This document shows positions 21,123 to 33,412 of a stretch of 64,000 nucleotides of DNA, in pieces. Location of the stretch: NCBI GenBank assembly GCA_022592445.1, contig JABYQR010000184.1, positions 24,731-88,730 of the forward strand, written 5' to 3'. Made by a program: the position numbers and the translations under genes. The notes beneath the pieces were generated by a model. It worked only from the letters and a program-made list of their open reading frames with translations, ran no database searches and was not told the DNA's origin. The stretch comes from Cytidiella melzeri (taxonomy: Eukaryota > Basidiomycota > Agaricomycetes > Polyporales > Irpicaceae). Position 1 is the first letter of the stretch. Every line of letters starts with the position of its first letter.

Positions 21123-21557
21123 GGGTGCATAGTTGTGAATTACGGACCTCGTAGTGCTTCCTCGGACACTTCCTGACGAAATTCCACGACTATTTATGTG
21201 ATATTTTGGCCTTTTTGTGTTCGCTCTTTTTAACCTATTTCCCTTTCTTCGCCGGCTTTCCATGCCGCTGCACTCCTTTCGTTTTTCATGTTCGACAATC
21301 CAATGTTGTATTACTAGTATTAGCACGCCGGAAGTAGGGCATCCGGCAGCATATAGAGAGGAGTTTGATTCTCCCAAACCACAGCAATAGTGTCGTGCGT
21401 CGAAAAGGAGGCCCTCCTCTATGAGCGCTGCCGCTTACTCTGTGCCACCATGAGTCCATGACGAAGCGCTGCCTCAAAGCCGCTACGTGCTTCAGTCAAA
21501 GAGCTGAGCTTCCCAATCACTCTCCATCGCAACGTCTTCGACACAAAAATCATAAGC
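21123..21557. other. Intergenic between hypothetical gene and GGPP synthase
   Basis: Holds the 3' flank of the upstream gene and the synthase promoter. No gene or RNA is seen. Confidence 0.45.
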
Positions 21558-22985
21558 ATGGCTGAAGAAATGCGTTACAGCGTGTTAGAGGTGCTTGCCA
21601 GGGCATCAGAGTGGTCTGTAGGCAATGAACAGGTAAAAAACCTTTAGTCTACTTGTCATTTTGTGTAGCACTCAGTACATTGCGCCTCCTTTATAGGCAT
21701 TACTTGAGCCTTACACACACATTAGCTCAGTTCCAGGCAAAGATATTCGTAGCCACATGACCGCAGCATTCAATGCGTGGCTTCAAGTACCCTCAGACAA
21801 ATTGATTACTATTTCGCAAGTAATCAGTATGCTGCACAACGCTAGTCTTCTGTACGTGTTTTTCTACCACTATCAGCTGATTATTCTTACTTACTATCCC
21901 AGCGTGGACGACATTGAAGACGACGCTCAACTTCGGAGAGGAGTTCCAGGTGAGTGAGCTAATCGCTGATTAGGACGCATGTTGACTAGCACTGGAGCTT
22001 CCCACAAGATATATGGGATACCGCAGACAATCAACACCGCCAACTATGTATATTTCCTCGCCTACCAGCGATTGTTTGCACTCCGGGCGAATGTGGAAGC
22101 CCAAGCCGCTCAGTCAGACTCCTCAGAAAGGCTTATCAAGAACACGGAGCTGGATAGAATTGTGACAGGTGCGGTCACGATTCACATATCCTCATGTTTG
22201 ATTGAAGTCTCATGAACTCGACAGAGGAGCTTCTGTCGCTTCATCGGGGTCAAGGCCTTGAACTACTGTGGCGAGACTCGCTACAATGCCCTACGGAAGA
22301 GGAGTATATTGCCATGGTTAACAATAGTAAGCCCTTCAGTATATCATTGTATCTAATATTTTTGACAGCGATGTCCTGTGTAGAGACGGGAGGCCTTTTT
22401 CGTGTCGCTGTGAAGCTCATGATGGCATGTGCGACCACCAATGTGAACGTGTAGGTCATACAAAACACTCGTTTTCCTTATACTCTGCCTCAGATGAGTG
22501 CCTCAGGGACTATGTCCCGCTGGTCAATTTGTTTGGAGTATATTATCAAATACGGGATGACTACATGAATCTACAGAGTACAGAGGTAAACAGCCGCGCC
22601 GTATATTTCAGAGACCAGCACTGACATAACCCTGTCAGTATAGTGCAAATAAAGGTTTCGCGGAAGATCTCACGGAGGGCAAATTCTCGTTTCCCGTCGT
22701 ACACGGCGTACGTTCGGATACGTCAAATAGACAACTACTCAGTATGTATCTGGCGTTTACGAGCCAATTATCACTGACGTTGTCATAGATGTATTGCAGA
22801 AACGGCCGACAACTCCTACATTGAAAACCCACGCAATAAATTATCTGCGGGACCATACGAAGTCGTTTGATTACACTCGCGCAGTGATGGCGACACTGGA
22901 ACAACAGGTATACGACCAGATCAGGAAGTTAGGCGGTAATTCACACCTTGAGCAGATTATGCAAATGCTCCATGTTACCGATTGA
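21558..22985 (+). CDS. Geranylgeranyl diphosphate synthase
   Basis: This trans-prenyltransferase adds isopentenyl diphosphate to farnesyl diphosphate to make C20 GGPP, used for Rho/Rab prenylation and for diterpenes and carotenoids. I traced at least eight exons; the first is 21558-21632 and the next two are 21697-21851 and 21903-21949. Joined, they read [40 protein letters not shown] with the first Asp-rich motif, [34 protein letters not shown], and [14 protein letters not shown]. Then come [15 protein letters not shown] with the second Asp-rich motif and a final helix ending LHVTD. The residues before the first Asp motif (H-N-A-S-L-L) fit eukaryotic type III GGPP synthases such as BTS1. Length (about 320 residues) and motifs are complete. 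No terpene synthase gene lies nearby, so this is probably the housekeeping copy. Confidence 0.93.
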
Positions 22986-24056
22986 GGATCGGACATGTCG
23001 TGAAACTGCGTAAAATACCAATTAATAGTGTGTAATAATGTATAACCTCTCTTATATGTCTCTCGGCTCTCTTGCAAATATAAGACTCGTCATGGAGGCA
23101 TTCCGGTCTTTTGTCTGGCTATCTTCTGGTGCAATGGCCGTGGCCTGGGTCGATGTGTCGTCAAACTGGTGGTCCCCCAAAAACTACGAGTGAGGACTGC
23201 GCCATCATCATCGCACTCTTTGAAGGTCCAAACATATGTCGCACACAGCTGAAGCAAGTACAACCCTGGTTCAAACCCAATCGCATTCGCACTTCTAACC
23301 AAATAGAGAGTTATCTGGATGTCAGTCACTACGCCAGGCCTCTCCTTCAGTCGAAATCGTCGATGCTGCGAGCTTCAAGACCAAAGGAGCACGAAATCAT
23401 CTCGGCTAGCCTGGAACCGTTGGATTATCACAGGTGGGCAGCTGGTCCTCCCCCTGGCATTCGTTAAGTATCTTGGTGCCGGCAGTTCCAATCGGCGGAC
23501 TCACCGGGAGGAAAATGGAATGATGAAGCTACCCCACTTCGAGTGGGTGTTTGCAGTACACTCGATGGGTTCATCGCGACGAGGTCCTACGTGCCGCAGA
23601 GAGCAAAATCAATAGTACGTGGAACATCCATGAACAGATTCGGTTCACAATGTGAGGAGTCTAAAGTGGGTTCTTTGTATGTGTTCGTCCTGGGCTTGTG
23701 CAATAAGATTTGCGAAGGCTGCATGATTGCCAGAATGGTGCGTTCTGCCGCTGCTCGATGTTTCAGCAACATTAGAGCGAGAGAGAAACCGTTGAGATCT
23801 GGGACGTCAGTCATAGCGGTAAGATGAGGTAATCAAAAGCCGCGTTCTTCTGAGGCTCGTTACTGAAGCTTGGAATCTTGGACACGTCTCCAGAAGTTGA
23901 AAGAAGAATCGCAATTGCGTATGAATCATGGTATCTTGTCGTACAGAGCGCGTTCAACGCTCAACGTCAATCGCAGCAACGGGATGGTGATTGAGTAAGG
24001 TTACAAATGCTGATAAAAACAAGCTTCACTAATGTCCCAAGTTGCAACTGTCCCTC
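22986..24056. other. Convergent intergenic space, nothing supported
   Basis: About 1.07 kb between GGPP synthase (+) and GCN1 (-). Overlapping open frames up to 118 codons occur (for example 23111-23467 +) but none has a domain or good start. Confidence 0.4.
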
Positions 24057-27000
24057 TTAGAGGGTTTTCATCAGTTCCCTGGCCTCCCGTGCCGGTCGGG
24101 AAATAGCCGGTCTGTCGCTAGATACACTTTCCGAGATTTTCTGCGCTATACTCTGGACAACACCAAGTTGCACAAACAGATTCGGCGCTGTATCGGTATC
24201 GTCTTCTTCTCGAGGGCTGAGCGCGGCAAGAATGCAGTGCGATGACAATGCCGATGCTGGAGTGCCACCCAATAGACTGTTCCTAAAAGAGATAAGGCAG
24301 TCAATCAATCTGTTAGTGTGCTTTCCCACATTTACTCACTGAACTATCGGCCTTAGAAGGTCTGGGTAAATAGACAATGACCCAAATAGTGCCCCAATTG
24401 CTTGTACATATGACTCTTCGTGATCTTCCTTGAAAGCGTCGGAAACTAGCTCGACACAGGCCTCCCTGGCATTCTCTCCCACGTTTGTCTTCGCACTTCG
24501 AACAACGTAAGCCAAGCTGAGGACCAGGCTACTAGCGATTGTATCGTCATTGCTCTTGGATCCGCTGATGAGCTCTGTGACCACGGGATCCACTCTTGGT
24601 TGATTCTGCATGAGAACACCAAGGGCATGCGCTGCTTTCATCCGAACAGCCAAACTAGAGGGATCGCTTGCCGACTTGACAAACGTGCGCTGTAGCTGTG
24701 GGAAGAATGGCTTTACAAATAGAGGGATGCGCTGCAACATCACAGCCAGCGCCTGAAGAATAGCCACTTTGACACCAGGGGGATAAGTAGCTGCCTGCGT
24801 TGCCACACGAATGAGAGGACCGGTGAAAGGAACAACGAAAGGCTTGATAGCACTTTCTTCCGTACGCTCGACGAGATCTGCGATTGCGTAAGCAGCTTGC
24901 TCGCGCTGCTCATTGCTTCCTGTCGTGAGACCTGCGATGATGATTGGCACAGTGGGAGCGACACCTTTGGGGAGACTGAACCCAGGGACATATCTTCCTG
25001 GCGCGCCAGTACCCTCAATTGTGCGACGCAAGGGAACAACCAGAGGCTCAAGCTCATCTTTGGGAATAGACTTGACGAAGGCATCGAGCGCGCGCAAGGC
25101 AGCACTGCACACTGCGGCCTGAGAGTCATCGAACAAAGAAATGAGTTGCCTGATCCAGTCTACCCGGTATAAGGAAGAGTCGAGTTCTGTAACTTCTGAA
25201 AAGATGGAGAAGATGTTGCAAGCGTTGACACGGCGCTCGACGCTGTCATTCTTGGCCCTGCCAGTTTGGTTTAAGGATGGCATCAAAAAGTCACAAGAAA
25301 AGGTAACATACCATCCAAGAAGTAGCAACATCAATGTATTCAAGCCTTCGGGGTCGCAAATTGATTCGAGCAGGGTCTGCAAAGCTTCGTTTACTGCTGC
25401 ACGTAGTTCTTCATCTTCAGCGAGGTGCTGAGTTTCCATGACCTTGATTAGAGCGTTAAGAATGACAGTAAGCCGTTTGCTGAGAGCGCTGCCGGCGACA
25501 GATACAAGCGAGGCAAGCGCGCGAGCGTTGAATACTGTCATAGGAATCGCGGTAAGCGTAGGGATGAGAACTGGGAATACTGTTGATGCTCGGACCTATG
25601 TTCAGAGTTAACATATATTTGAAATCTCGATGGGGACATCAGAGACTCACGCTCATAACCTCTCGAAGGGCTTGAAGAGCAGTACCAGAGCTCTGACCAG
25701 GCTGTCGAAGAGCTTCAAGGAGTGTAGGTATAGTCTGGTCGATAGCTTTCGCTCCGATATGTTCTTGGAGAACGTCGAACGCTTGAGCGGCAGCCGAGCG
25801 AACAATGGCCTCATCATCGACAAGCGATGTTCTGACCATAGTAATGATCTCGTCTTCTAGATCTTCTCTTTGAGCATCAGCTGTGCTTTGCCTGGCGGAC
25901 AGAGCTGTCAGCTGTAGTATGTAATTTTAGTAACAAGACTAACATGAGCTCAGAAAGTGTCAAGCAAACCCCTGCTCTGACGCGGGAATCTGGGGAGCTC
26001 GACTTGCTGCGCAATATTGCAACAGTCTCGCCAAGGATTCTCTCGCCAGACTTGCGACACAGTTCCGCTGTGGTTCGCGCAGCAGTCTGCAGTTGGTGGT
26101 CAAAATCAGCAGCGCATACGGTGAGTCAATGCGTACCTCCTGCTGATCCACTTCGTCATTCGACAAGAGATCGATAATCTGGCTAATGAGCTGTGCCAAT
26201 ATTTCCCTGACTGGAGAATTGTCAATTCACGGTTGTTGGCCTGTGACAACCGAAACCATACCTGTTCTCGGAGTGTTGTGCACCAGCGCTTTCCAAATGT
26301 GGCCAGCAGACTGCCGAACAACGTTGACCGCATCTTGTCTGGTAAGATAGAGCGCCGACAATATTCTATCACGCCGTTCTACACCCAGGACTTCAACAAG
26401 GGCACGCTTCGAGGATTCGGCGAGTGTTGTATCTTCCACTACATCTTCGTCTTCAATCTCGGCCTTTCCACTTATTCCCGAGACTTTAAACAGCAACTCT
26501 CCGACCAACGTAATTGAGGATTGCTGGAGAAAAGAGGGTCAGCAATCAATAGAGTTAGTGTCAATGATAGACCAAGCATACCCGAATGCGCCAACCAGGA
26601 TCAAACATGCCACGCTCAAGTTCAGGAAGCAGCAGATCGATGGCTTTACTTGAGTAATTGGTGACTATCATGCGGCCAGCGCGCATTGCAGCTTCCCTGA
26701 CATAGTCCTCGACATCCGCGAGGCCACTAAGGATTGGTGAGATAATTTTTGGTAGATGTGGAGAGAATCTTGTCCCGAATGTAGCCGGCAGGAAAACGAG
26801 CAAAGACATAAACCCTTCGCGGACCGTGCTTCTGGGTGATTGCGCATTCACGATGATATCTGGTAGTAGACCTTCCATACGCTCCATCCCAAGACCTGCA
26901 AGGACTTCACTGAGGCCTTGAGCGGCTCCCTGCCTGTCAACGCCGGACGTGTCCGTCTTGAGAGTGCGAAGCAAGTTAGGTACAAGATCAGGGAAATGAA

Positions 27001-30000
27001 CTTCTCCTAGACGCTCGACTAGAGTACCAAGAGATTTTGCAGCCGTGGCGCGAGCTTCTGGAACTGGATCCACGAGGACGACATGGACTAAAGGAAGGAG
27101 CTCAGAAAGATATGGAACAAAGTCTGTGGTATCAGTGAGGGAAGCAAGATTGCCAACGATTTGTGCAGCCTTTTTCTTCGTATCTGAACTTCGCTCTCTC
27201 AGGCCCCTTTCGATGATGGGCACCACCTTCGAGTGGTGAGAAAAGGGTTGGAAACAATGGCGATGAACACTTACCAAAGCTAATGAAGAATGGTCGATCT
27301 GGTGCATGAACGACGTCTTCAGCAGGGCGGAAAGCGCGTTCGGCGTCTTTGAGGGATCGACCATCGCTTTGAGGAAGACCGGGACCAAAGTCTGGATTTC
27401 TGGATTGCTGATCACTTCACCGAACTGTTTGAGACTCTTATTCGCAGCAGCTCGAACTTGGGCATGTGAGTCGGTTAGAACATCTGTGAGGCGAGGAATG
27501 ACCACTGGTAGAGATTGAGATAGTTGTTTGGGGGCACAGTATGCCATCATCCCCAAAAGCTCGATGGATCCTTTCTTCGATCGCCACTGTTTTTCGTCCA
27601 AGCCCGACAGAAGTGAAGGCATAATGGTTTTGACGCCGTAACCAGAGAGGTTACCCATGATTACTCGCGCGGCGTCATGCGTGGCCTCTCGGACGTCGGC
27701 AGTAGCGTCTCCGAAGGATGTCAACAGCAATGGCAATATGTGTAGGACATAGGGCTCAAAGAGACGGTGTAGGATATTTGACAACGTTTCGAATGCAAAC
27801 ATAGCGCCTTGCCTAGGCTCAAATCGCTTTTTATCTTCTGTCGCAGAGCGAAGCCGGTCAACGATCTTGAAGTCCTTCATAGTAGAAACCCCCGCGCCCT
27901 TGACAATTCCAGCGAGTCCATACGCCGCACCTCTACGGGCAGCATACTTCTGACCGTTCTGGAGCTGATCGAAAAGTCGGTCGACAAGATCACTGGATGA
28001 TGTGCCCATGCTGTGGATCAAAGGGGCCAAGCAGTCGGAAACAGCAATCTGGACTTGCTCCGCAGGTGTACTCAGTGCTTCAATCAAGCGCTCCACGATG
28101 TTTGTGACACGAGCGTCCTTTGGGTCCAAGTGTTTTGCTAGGCGACCGAACAAGATAACTACAGCTTCCTTGATGTAGTCCGAGGTTTCGTCGGCAGGCT
28201 GAGAGCGAGCGAGATAATCTTCAAAGATAGTGATGAGACCCGCCAGACAAATAGAACCATGGAGGTCAATCACAGCTGTGCCTGACTGAAGCATTCCCCG
28301 TCGCACATCTTCGTGACGGTCACCGAGAGCTTCATCTTGAATCAAGAACCAGATAAAAGGTTCGACATCCCCGCTAGTCATGTAGGGTGCCAAAAGCTCG
28401 AATGTTCGCGCAAGAGCTGTCCGAGTTGGCCACGGGTCCGTGCGGTCGATACTCGAAGCAATCACCATCCCCTGAAAAGGTGTGCGTCAGAACTACGCAT
28501 ACCCGGCACCAGGTATATCGATTCGTCCACTTACATATTGATCAAATTCTGGAGCGAGAACTTTGGCCTGTGGGGCCAGTCAGAATGTACATGGAACAAC
28601 AAAAGACGCCCCTCCCACCTTCTCCCGGTAAAGCTCTTCTAATACAGACAGAGTTTTGCTGATCGTTGTCGGCCAATGTTCGACAGCGTCCGAAAGAGCC
28701 AACGCAGTGCTGTTTCTAACGTAGGCATTGTCGTGCTCTGCCATGATGAGTGTTTTTATAGCAACGAAAACGAAACAGATTACCTAGGAACGGTGTCAGG
28801 TCTCCCAAGAAGGTCTCAGGGATGTCTAGGCCATTGTCTTCCCAGAGGTGAGTTGCCAATCTCGCATTCTGCTCATCATTGTCATGACATGCTATCCACA
28901 ACTCCGGTGTCCAGTCTAGCTCCGTCAAATCGAAGGGCTTCGCGGAGTCAGACCTTGAGAGCCCGCCTAGTCGATTCACATACCTGGAGGGTCTGTAGAC
29001 ACGAGTTGCGAACATAGACCTCCTGGAGCAGGGTCCCTCGAAGAAGAGTATTGAGTTCTTCGGGAGTGGTGGTGTCATGTATTGCTTGTCCGATAGAGAT
29101 AAGAGCTGACGATGCTTCTTTGGAGAGTTTGGGCTGCTGGCGAATAACAGACAGAAGGGTCTCTAGCGTGTCTTGTCGAGGGAAGGCGGTGTCGGAGACT
29201 ATGGCGACACAGTTAGGCGGATTACATCAGGCAGCACGACCAGCTCACATTCGCCGCAGTGGAATTTGATGATGTCGAGAGCCAGCGCCACTTGTTCAAG
29301 AGGGTCGTCCTCCTCCGTAAGGCCAATACCACCTTTCCGTAGGATTTGCTGTAGCAATGGGGAGAGGTACGCGTATGTTGCCACGTCAAAGGTAGATTGC
29401 TCTCCCAAGAAGCGCAAACGATGTAATACTCGCAGTAACAGAGCTGCAAGACATATCAGCTTGGGATTGACATGAGCTGAAGGCATCCGCTCACAGTTGA
29501 TAGGTTCTGCTCGCATTTCTTCGGGCACACCAGATAGTTCAAGGCTCCGTAGAGTGGCAACTCCAATCCATTTGTTGAAGGATTCGAGGCGAGCTGCGCA
29601 GCATTCCGATAACCTCTGAAGAAAGAATCAATGCCACTCAACCTTGAACTGGTCATGACGCACGACGTAATACTGGAAAGCCAGTTCTCCAATCAGTACG
29701 ACAGCTTTTCCAAAGGCACCAGATAGAAGGATGTTGACGAGAGACGACAGATGGGCATGTAATTTCTCCGATCGAGCTCTCACGATGGCATCCACTAAAT
29801 GAAGTCCTCGCGTAAAGCGACTTTTTACGCCATCTACCCGTCGTCTGATGACTGCCTCTTTCTGAAGCTGGGCCTGAACGAGAGCTTGGTCCTGTTTTGA
29901 TAGTGTTGCGACTCCTGCATTCTTCTTTTTATCCGCAAGAGACTTCCGGACTTCTGCTTCCCATTGAGCGTCCTTGTAGCCCTTCCCTTTCTTTTGCGTT

Positions 30001-33000
30001 TCGACGGGCTTTTTGTTGGCGAGCACTGGAATACCGACGACTAATTGGAATATGGACCAGAGTCACAACTGAACCAGAACTGACCGTCGATGTATGTGGT
30101 ACCCTCCGGTTGCGCCCAAATGGCCAACTCCTCGTCCGTAATAGCATCAATTTCCTGGGAATTGATATCGCTTCGAACCTGCGCGAGAATTCGTGGTATG
30201 ACTATCTCTGGCGCTACGAATGCGAGCGTAGTAACGCTTCGGTAACCTGCTTCTACGAAGGTAGCGGTGGTGCCCTGGCCAAACATATGTATTCATTCAG
30301 GGTGTCTGATACGGATATAATTCACCTCCGTTGCTTCAAGTACAATGCTCAGCAAGCGATCGAGATGGGCCACAACCACGTCACGTGGGTCAAGGCTTGT
30401 AGCTTGACACAGTTCAATCCAAGGAAGACGGGACCCAGTTGCTATTATGTCAAATGAGGGTCAGCCACCTAAGCGCGAAAGCTGAAAGCATAAGCGCTAC
30501 CTAACGACGGGTGATGACTGAGAATGAGGAGGTCAAGAAGCAGGCTCTCACGCGTAGCTTGCTCAGCGTCAGCACCGATGCCCACGCAGGTCAGAAGATA
30601 GGCACATAGACGGGTGTCTGTTCTGACTATCTTGAGGGATCCTTCTCCAGCTGACCCTTCTACTTTCGTTGTGGCCTTGGGTTTAGTGAGGTAAGAACTG
30701 ATGGAAGTGGCGATAACAGCACAGACAAGTTCCGGTGCTTGACGAGCAAGCTTCGATAATGAAGCAAGAGCCAGGCGACGTGTCTCTGTGGACGTGCTTT
30801 CGACAGCGAGATGCAGAAAAACATTTCCCAAAGCCGCCCTTCAGTTGCAAGTGAGAGATTTTTCTTCAATGAGTAAAGGTCACTTACCGTACAGCCGCTG
30901 ATTTCCTCATTTCAGTCAAGTAGTACGTGAAAACCTCCTCAGCGGCACGTAACAGCCACCTTTCATCCTCCGAATCAGCAAGCTTCTGGTATACCTTATC
31001 CCACAGCAGAAACGAGGGTTTTGAGCCAACCGCTAAAAGGCCTTGCAAGCTTGAGTTACAAGAGATTGCGTCATCTGTAGCGAACAGGTATGTTGAGATC
31101 TCGAGGATACTGATGTAGGTCAAAAGCCTACCGAACTTGCCACCACGGCGGATTGGCCCGAGGAACAGTGCGACAGCAATGTAGCCCTCCAACGGACCCG
31201 CGGGGGCGGACGCAGGGCTGTTTGCGACAATTTTGAGATTCGAGTCCATGCTGGGTAGTACAGCCCTCACGAGGGTTTGTGATGCCTGAGATGACACGGC
31301 TTCAAGTTGCCACATTGTGTTGCCAAGTAGTGAGCAGAACGCCCGTCGAATCGCAGGCTTAGTGTCGTTCATACTCTTCGCTATCAAGGAGGATGCTTCC
31401 GAGAAAAGTGGAAGATCTTCGTGCAGAGAGAATATCAGGTGAGGAGTTACTGACCGAGCAAGAACACATGTGGCAGTATCATGCGTTTCCTTTGCCAATA
31501 ATGGCAGAGCAGACTGAACCAGCGCTGGTGAAACTTCCGGGCTTGACGACAGGTGACCAAGCATAGTGAACAGTGTAACGCGATGGTCAGCGCCGGATGT
31601 TTTGCCAGCCTTCGGTAAACTGAGGATTTCGTCTAGGGAAAATTTCGCGTCGGCTGGATTGCTGACTTTTCGAATAATTGACTTGAACAAGTCGGAAGAC
31701 GCTGATCTTGTCGCCGGGTTCGATGATCGCGCGCTATTTAGGCATGGTGGCAAGAGGTGCCGGAAGAGCTGGCTGTCGAATGGCTGACCATATGCAGAGA
31801 AAAATTCGGATATTACTGCGCTCCAAATGAGTGGCAGGATCGGGCTAGAATAGCAGAGCTAAAACTCACCGCTCAGCGATATTTCAGGAGATCTGAGTAA
31901 CACCTTTTCCATCGTAGGCAAGATTGCGTCCCGCAAGTCTTCCTCGGTGATCGAACTATGGATGAAGTCACGCAAGGCATTCTATAGTCGAACGTCAATG
32001 AATATGCTGGACTGCGTGGGAGACCGTTGCATACTGTGATATGGGGCCGGACGGGAGTTCTTGACATAAGGACGGTGTTCGTGTAGAATGACAATAGCTC
32101 AGTCTGTGTATCCTGCTTAGCTCGACATCTTATATGTGACCACACCACTCATACCTTCAAATTTGGGGTGATGGTAGTGAGAGCCACATCCTTCACGTCC
32201 TTGAGCCTAAGCTTTACGTCTATGGCAATACCGACCAAAGGCACGAGAGACAGCGGGGTTGCATGCGACTTTGCCCTCGCAATGAGAGTTGTGATGGCAG
32301 TGGTGATATGTTGTGGGTGCTATGGATGTCAGTACAAGACAGTCCCGTCCGCAAAGATTCAACATACAGATCGTAGAGCTCTCCGCGACCTGACGACCGC
32401 ACTTTTCTGCACAGAGGGCTTAGTCTTCAAGGAACCATCCAAAAGGAGGTCAAGCGAGGTGGCCATGGCGCCGATGAGTAATGTCCACGAGGAAGATGAC
32501 GCGAAGTCCGGGTTGCAGTTCAAGCAGGTTGAATAAATTCCACACAGCCAACTCAAAAGGACTAACATGTCGGTCGACGGATATGCGCTGAATCGCATGT
32601 GAATCAACCAGCTGCGACGAACATAACCAAAACATACCTCGGACGTTTAGCAAACAATTCCGTCTCATGTGCTAGCCACGCTACGATTTGTTCGGTAACT
32701 CCAAGCTTGTCCTCCTCAACATCCCCTTCTGGCGTCCCTCGTAACTCGTCTCGTCTAACCAGTTCTGTGCCTACTAGTTCAACAGCTTCTCGTGAACCCG
32801 CATCAACATATCGAGGGTAGGTCAATGTCAGGAGTTTGAAGACATCCAATGTCTGTGATAAAGTGAGGTCTTCGGTACATTGTGGTTCATACATGATTAC
32901 AAGGTGATAAATCAATCACGTACCTCCATGTTTTGCTATGAAGAACAGCTCCTCTCGCAGAAACTGCTGCCTCACGTTCGTACTGCTCGTCAACAATCGT

Positions 33001-33143
33001 GTCCGCGCCGCCTGTAGTGCTGAGGGCCAGTCGCTCAAGATTGCTTCCCTTCGCCATTGTGACGAACTCGCCGAGCCGTTCAGTTCACCGTCGTCCGAGT
33101 AGGAGGTAGAGGCAATCCAAGATTGTATCTCGGATTTTCCCAT
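24057..33143 (-). CDS. GCN1: GCN1, HEAT-repeat activator of the Gcn2 eIF2-alpha kinase
   Basis: Gcn1 binds translating and collided ribosomes with Gcn20 and passes the uncharged-tRNA signal to Gcn2, starting the amino-acid starvation response. A chain of minus-strand exons runs from the ATG at 33143 (MGKSEIQSWIAST) to the stop at 24057. The largest exon, about 28468-26561, has 635 codons of consecutive HEAT repeats. The repeats show the usual D-V-R-x-x-A and V-P-x-L pattern, as in FGDATADVREATHDAARVI, DVLTDSHAQVRAAANKSLKQFG, and VDPVPEARATAAKSLGTLVERLGE. This block corresponds to the EF3-like core. The N-terminal exons read LTSSTNVRQQFLREEL and LSQTLDVFKLLTLTYPRY, as in Gcn1 N-termini. The C-terminal exons hold the part equivalent to the Gcn2-binding RWDBD region and end at ALSSHCILAALSP. 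More than ten introns interrupt it. The summed exons give roughly 2500 residues, near the yeast size, and no internal break was noticed. Confidence 0.92.
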
Positions 33144-33412
33144 TTCTCCCGCCGACGAATCTTGTGAAACTAGTCTTGCTAGAGTTTTTCGCGGCAGCTT
33201 GGGTGCGATCTCGAGTAGGTGAGGAAGAAAAAAACCAAGTCACAGTCCAGATTATAGCAGGCGGTTCCGTGAAGACGCCCAACGGTCGCCGCCACAAAGC
33301 TCAGGGTTATTTCGATCGTGGCAAAAAACATATCCAATCTGTAACATTCTATTACCCAACAAGCTTTCTACTTGGCGGGGTCTAGTTTTGGAGAAATTAG
33401 ACGGATCGAATT
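33144..33412. promoter_or_regulatory. GCN1 promoter region
   Basis: The 270 bp between the MFS stop codon and the GCN1 ATG, both genes on the minus strand, must hold the GCN1 promoter and the MFS terminator. No clear element was recognised. Confidence 0.35.

Noticed and set aside
21290..21400. ggagtttgattctcc, T-arm-like hairpin
   Set aside because: No matching D and anticodon arms upstream.
24897..28642. Several + frames of 60 to 109 codons
   Set aside because: All are antisense shadows of GCN1 exons.
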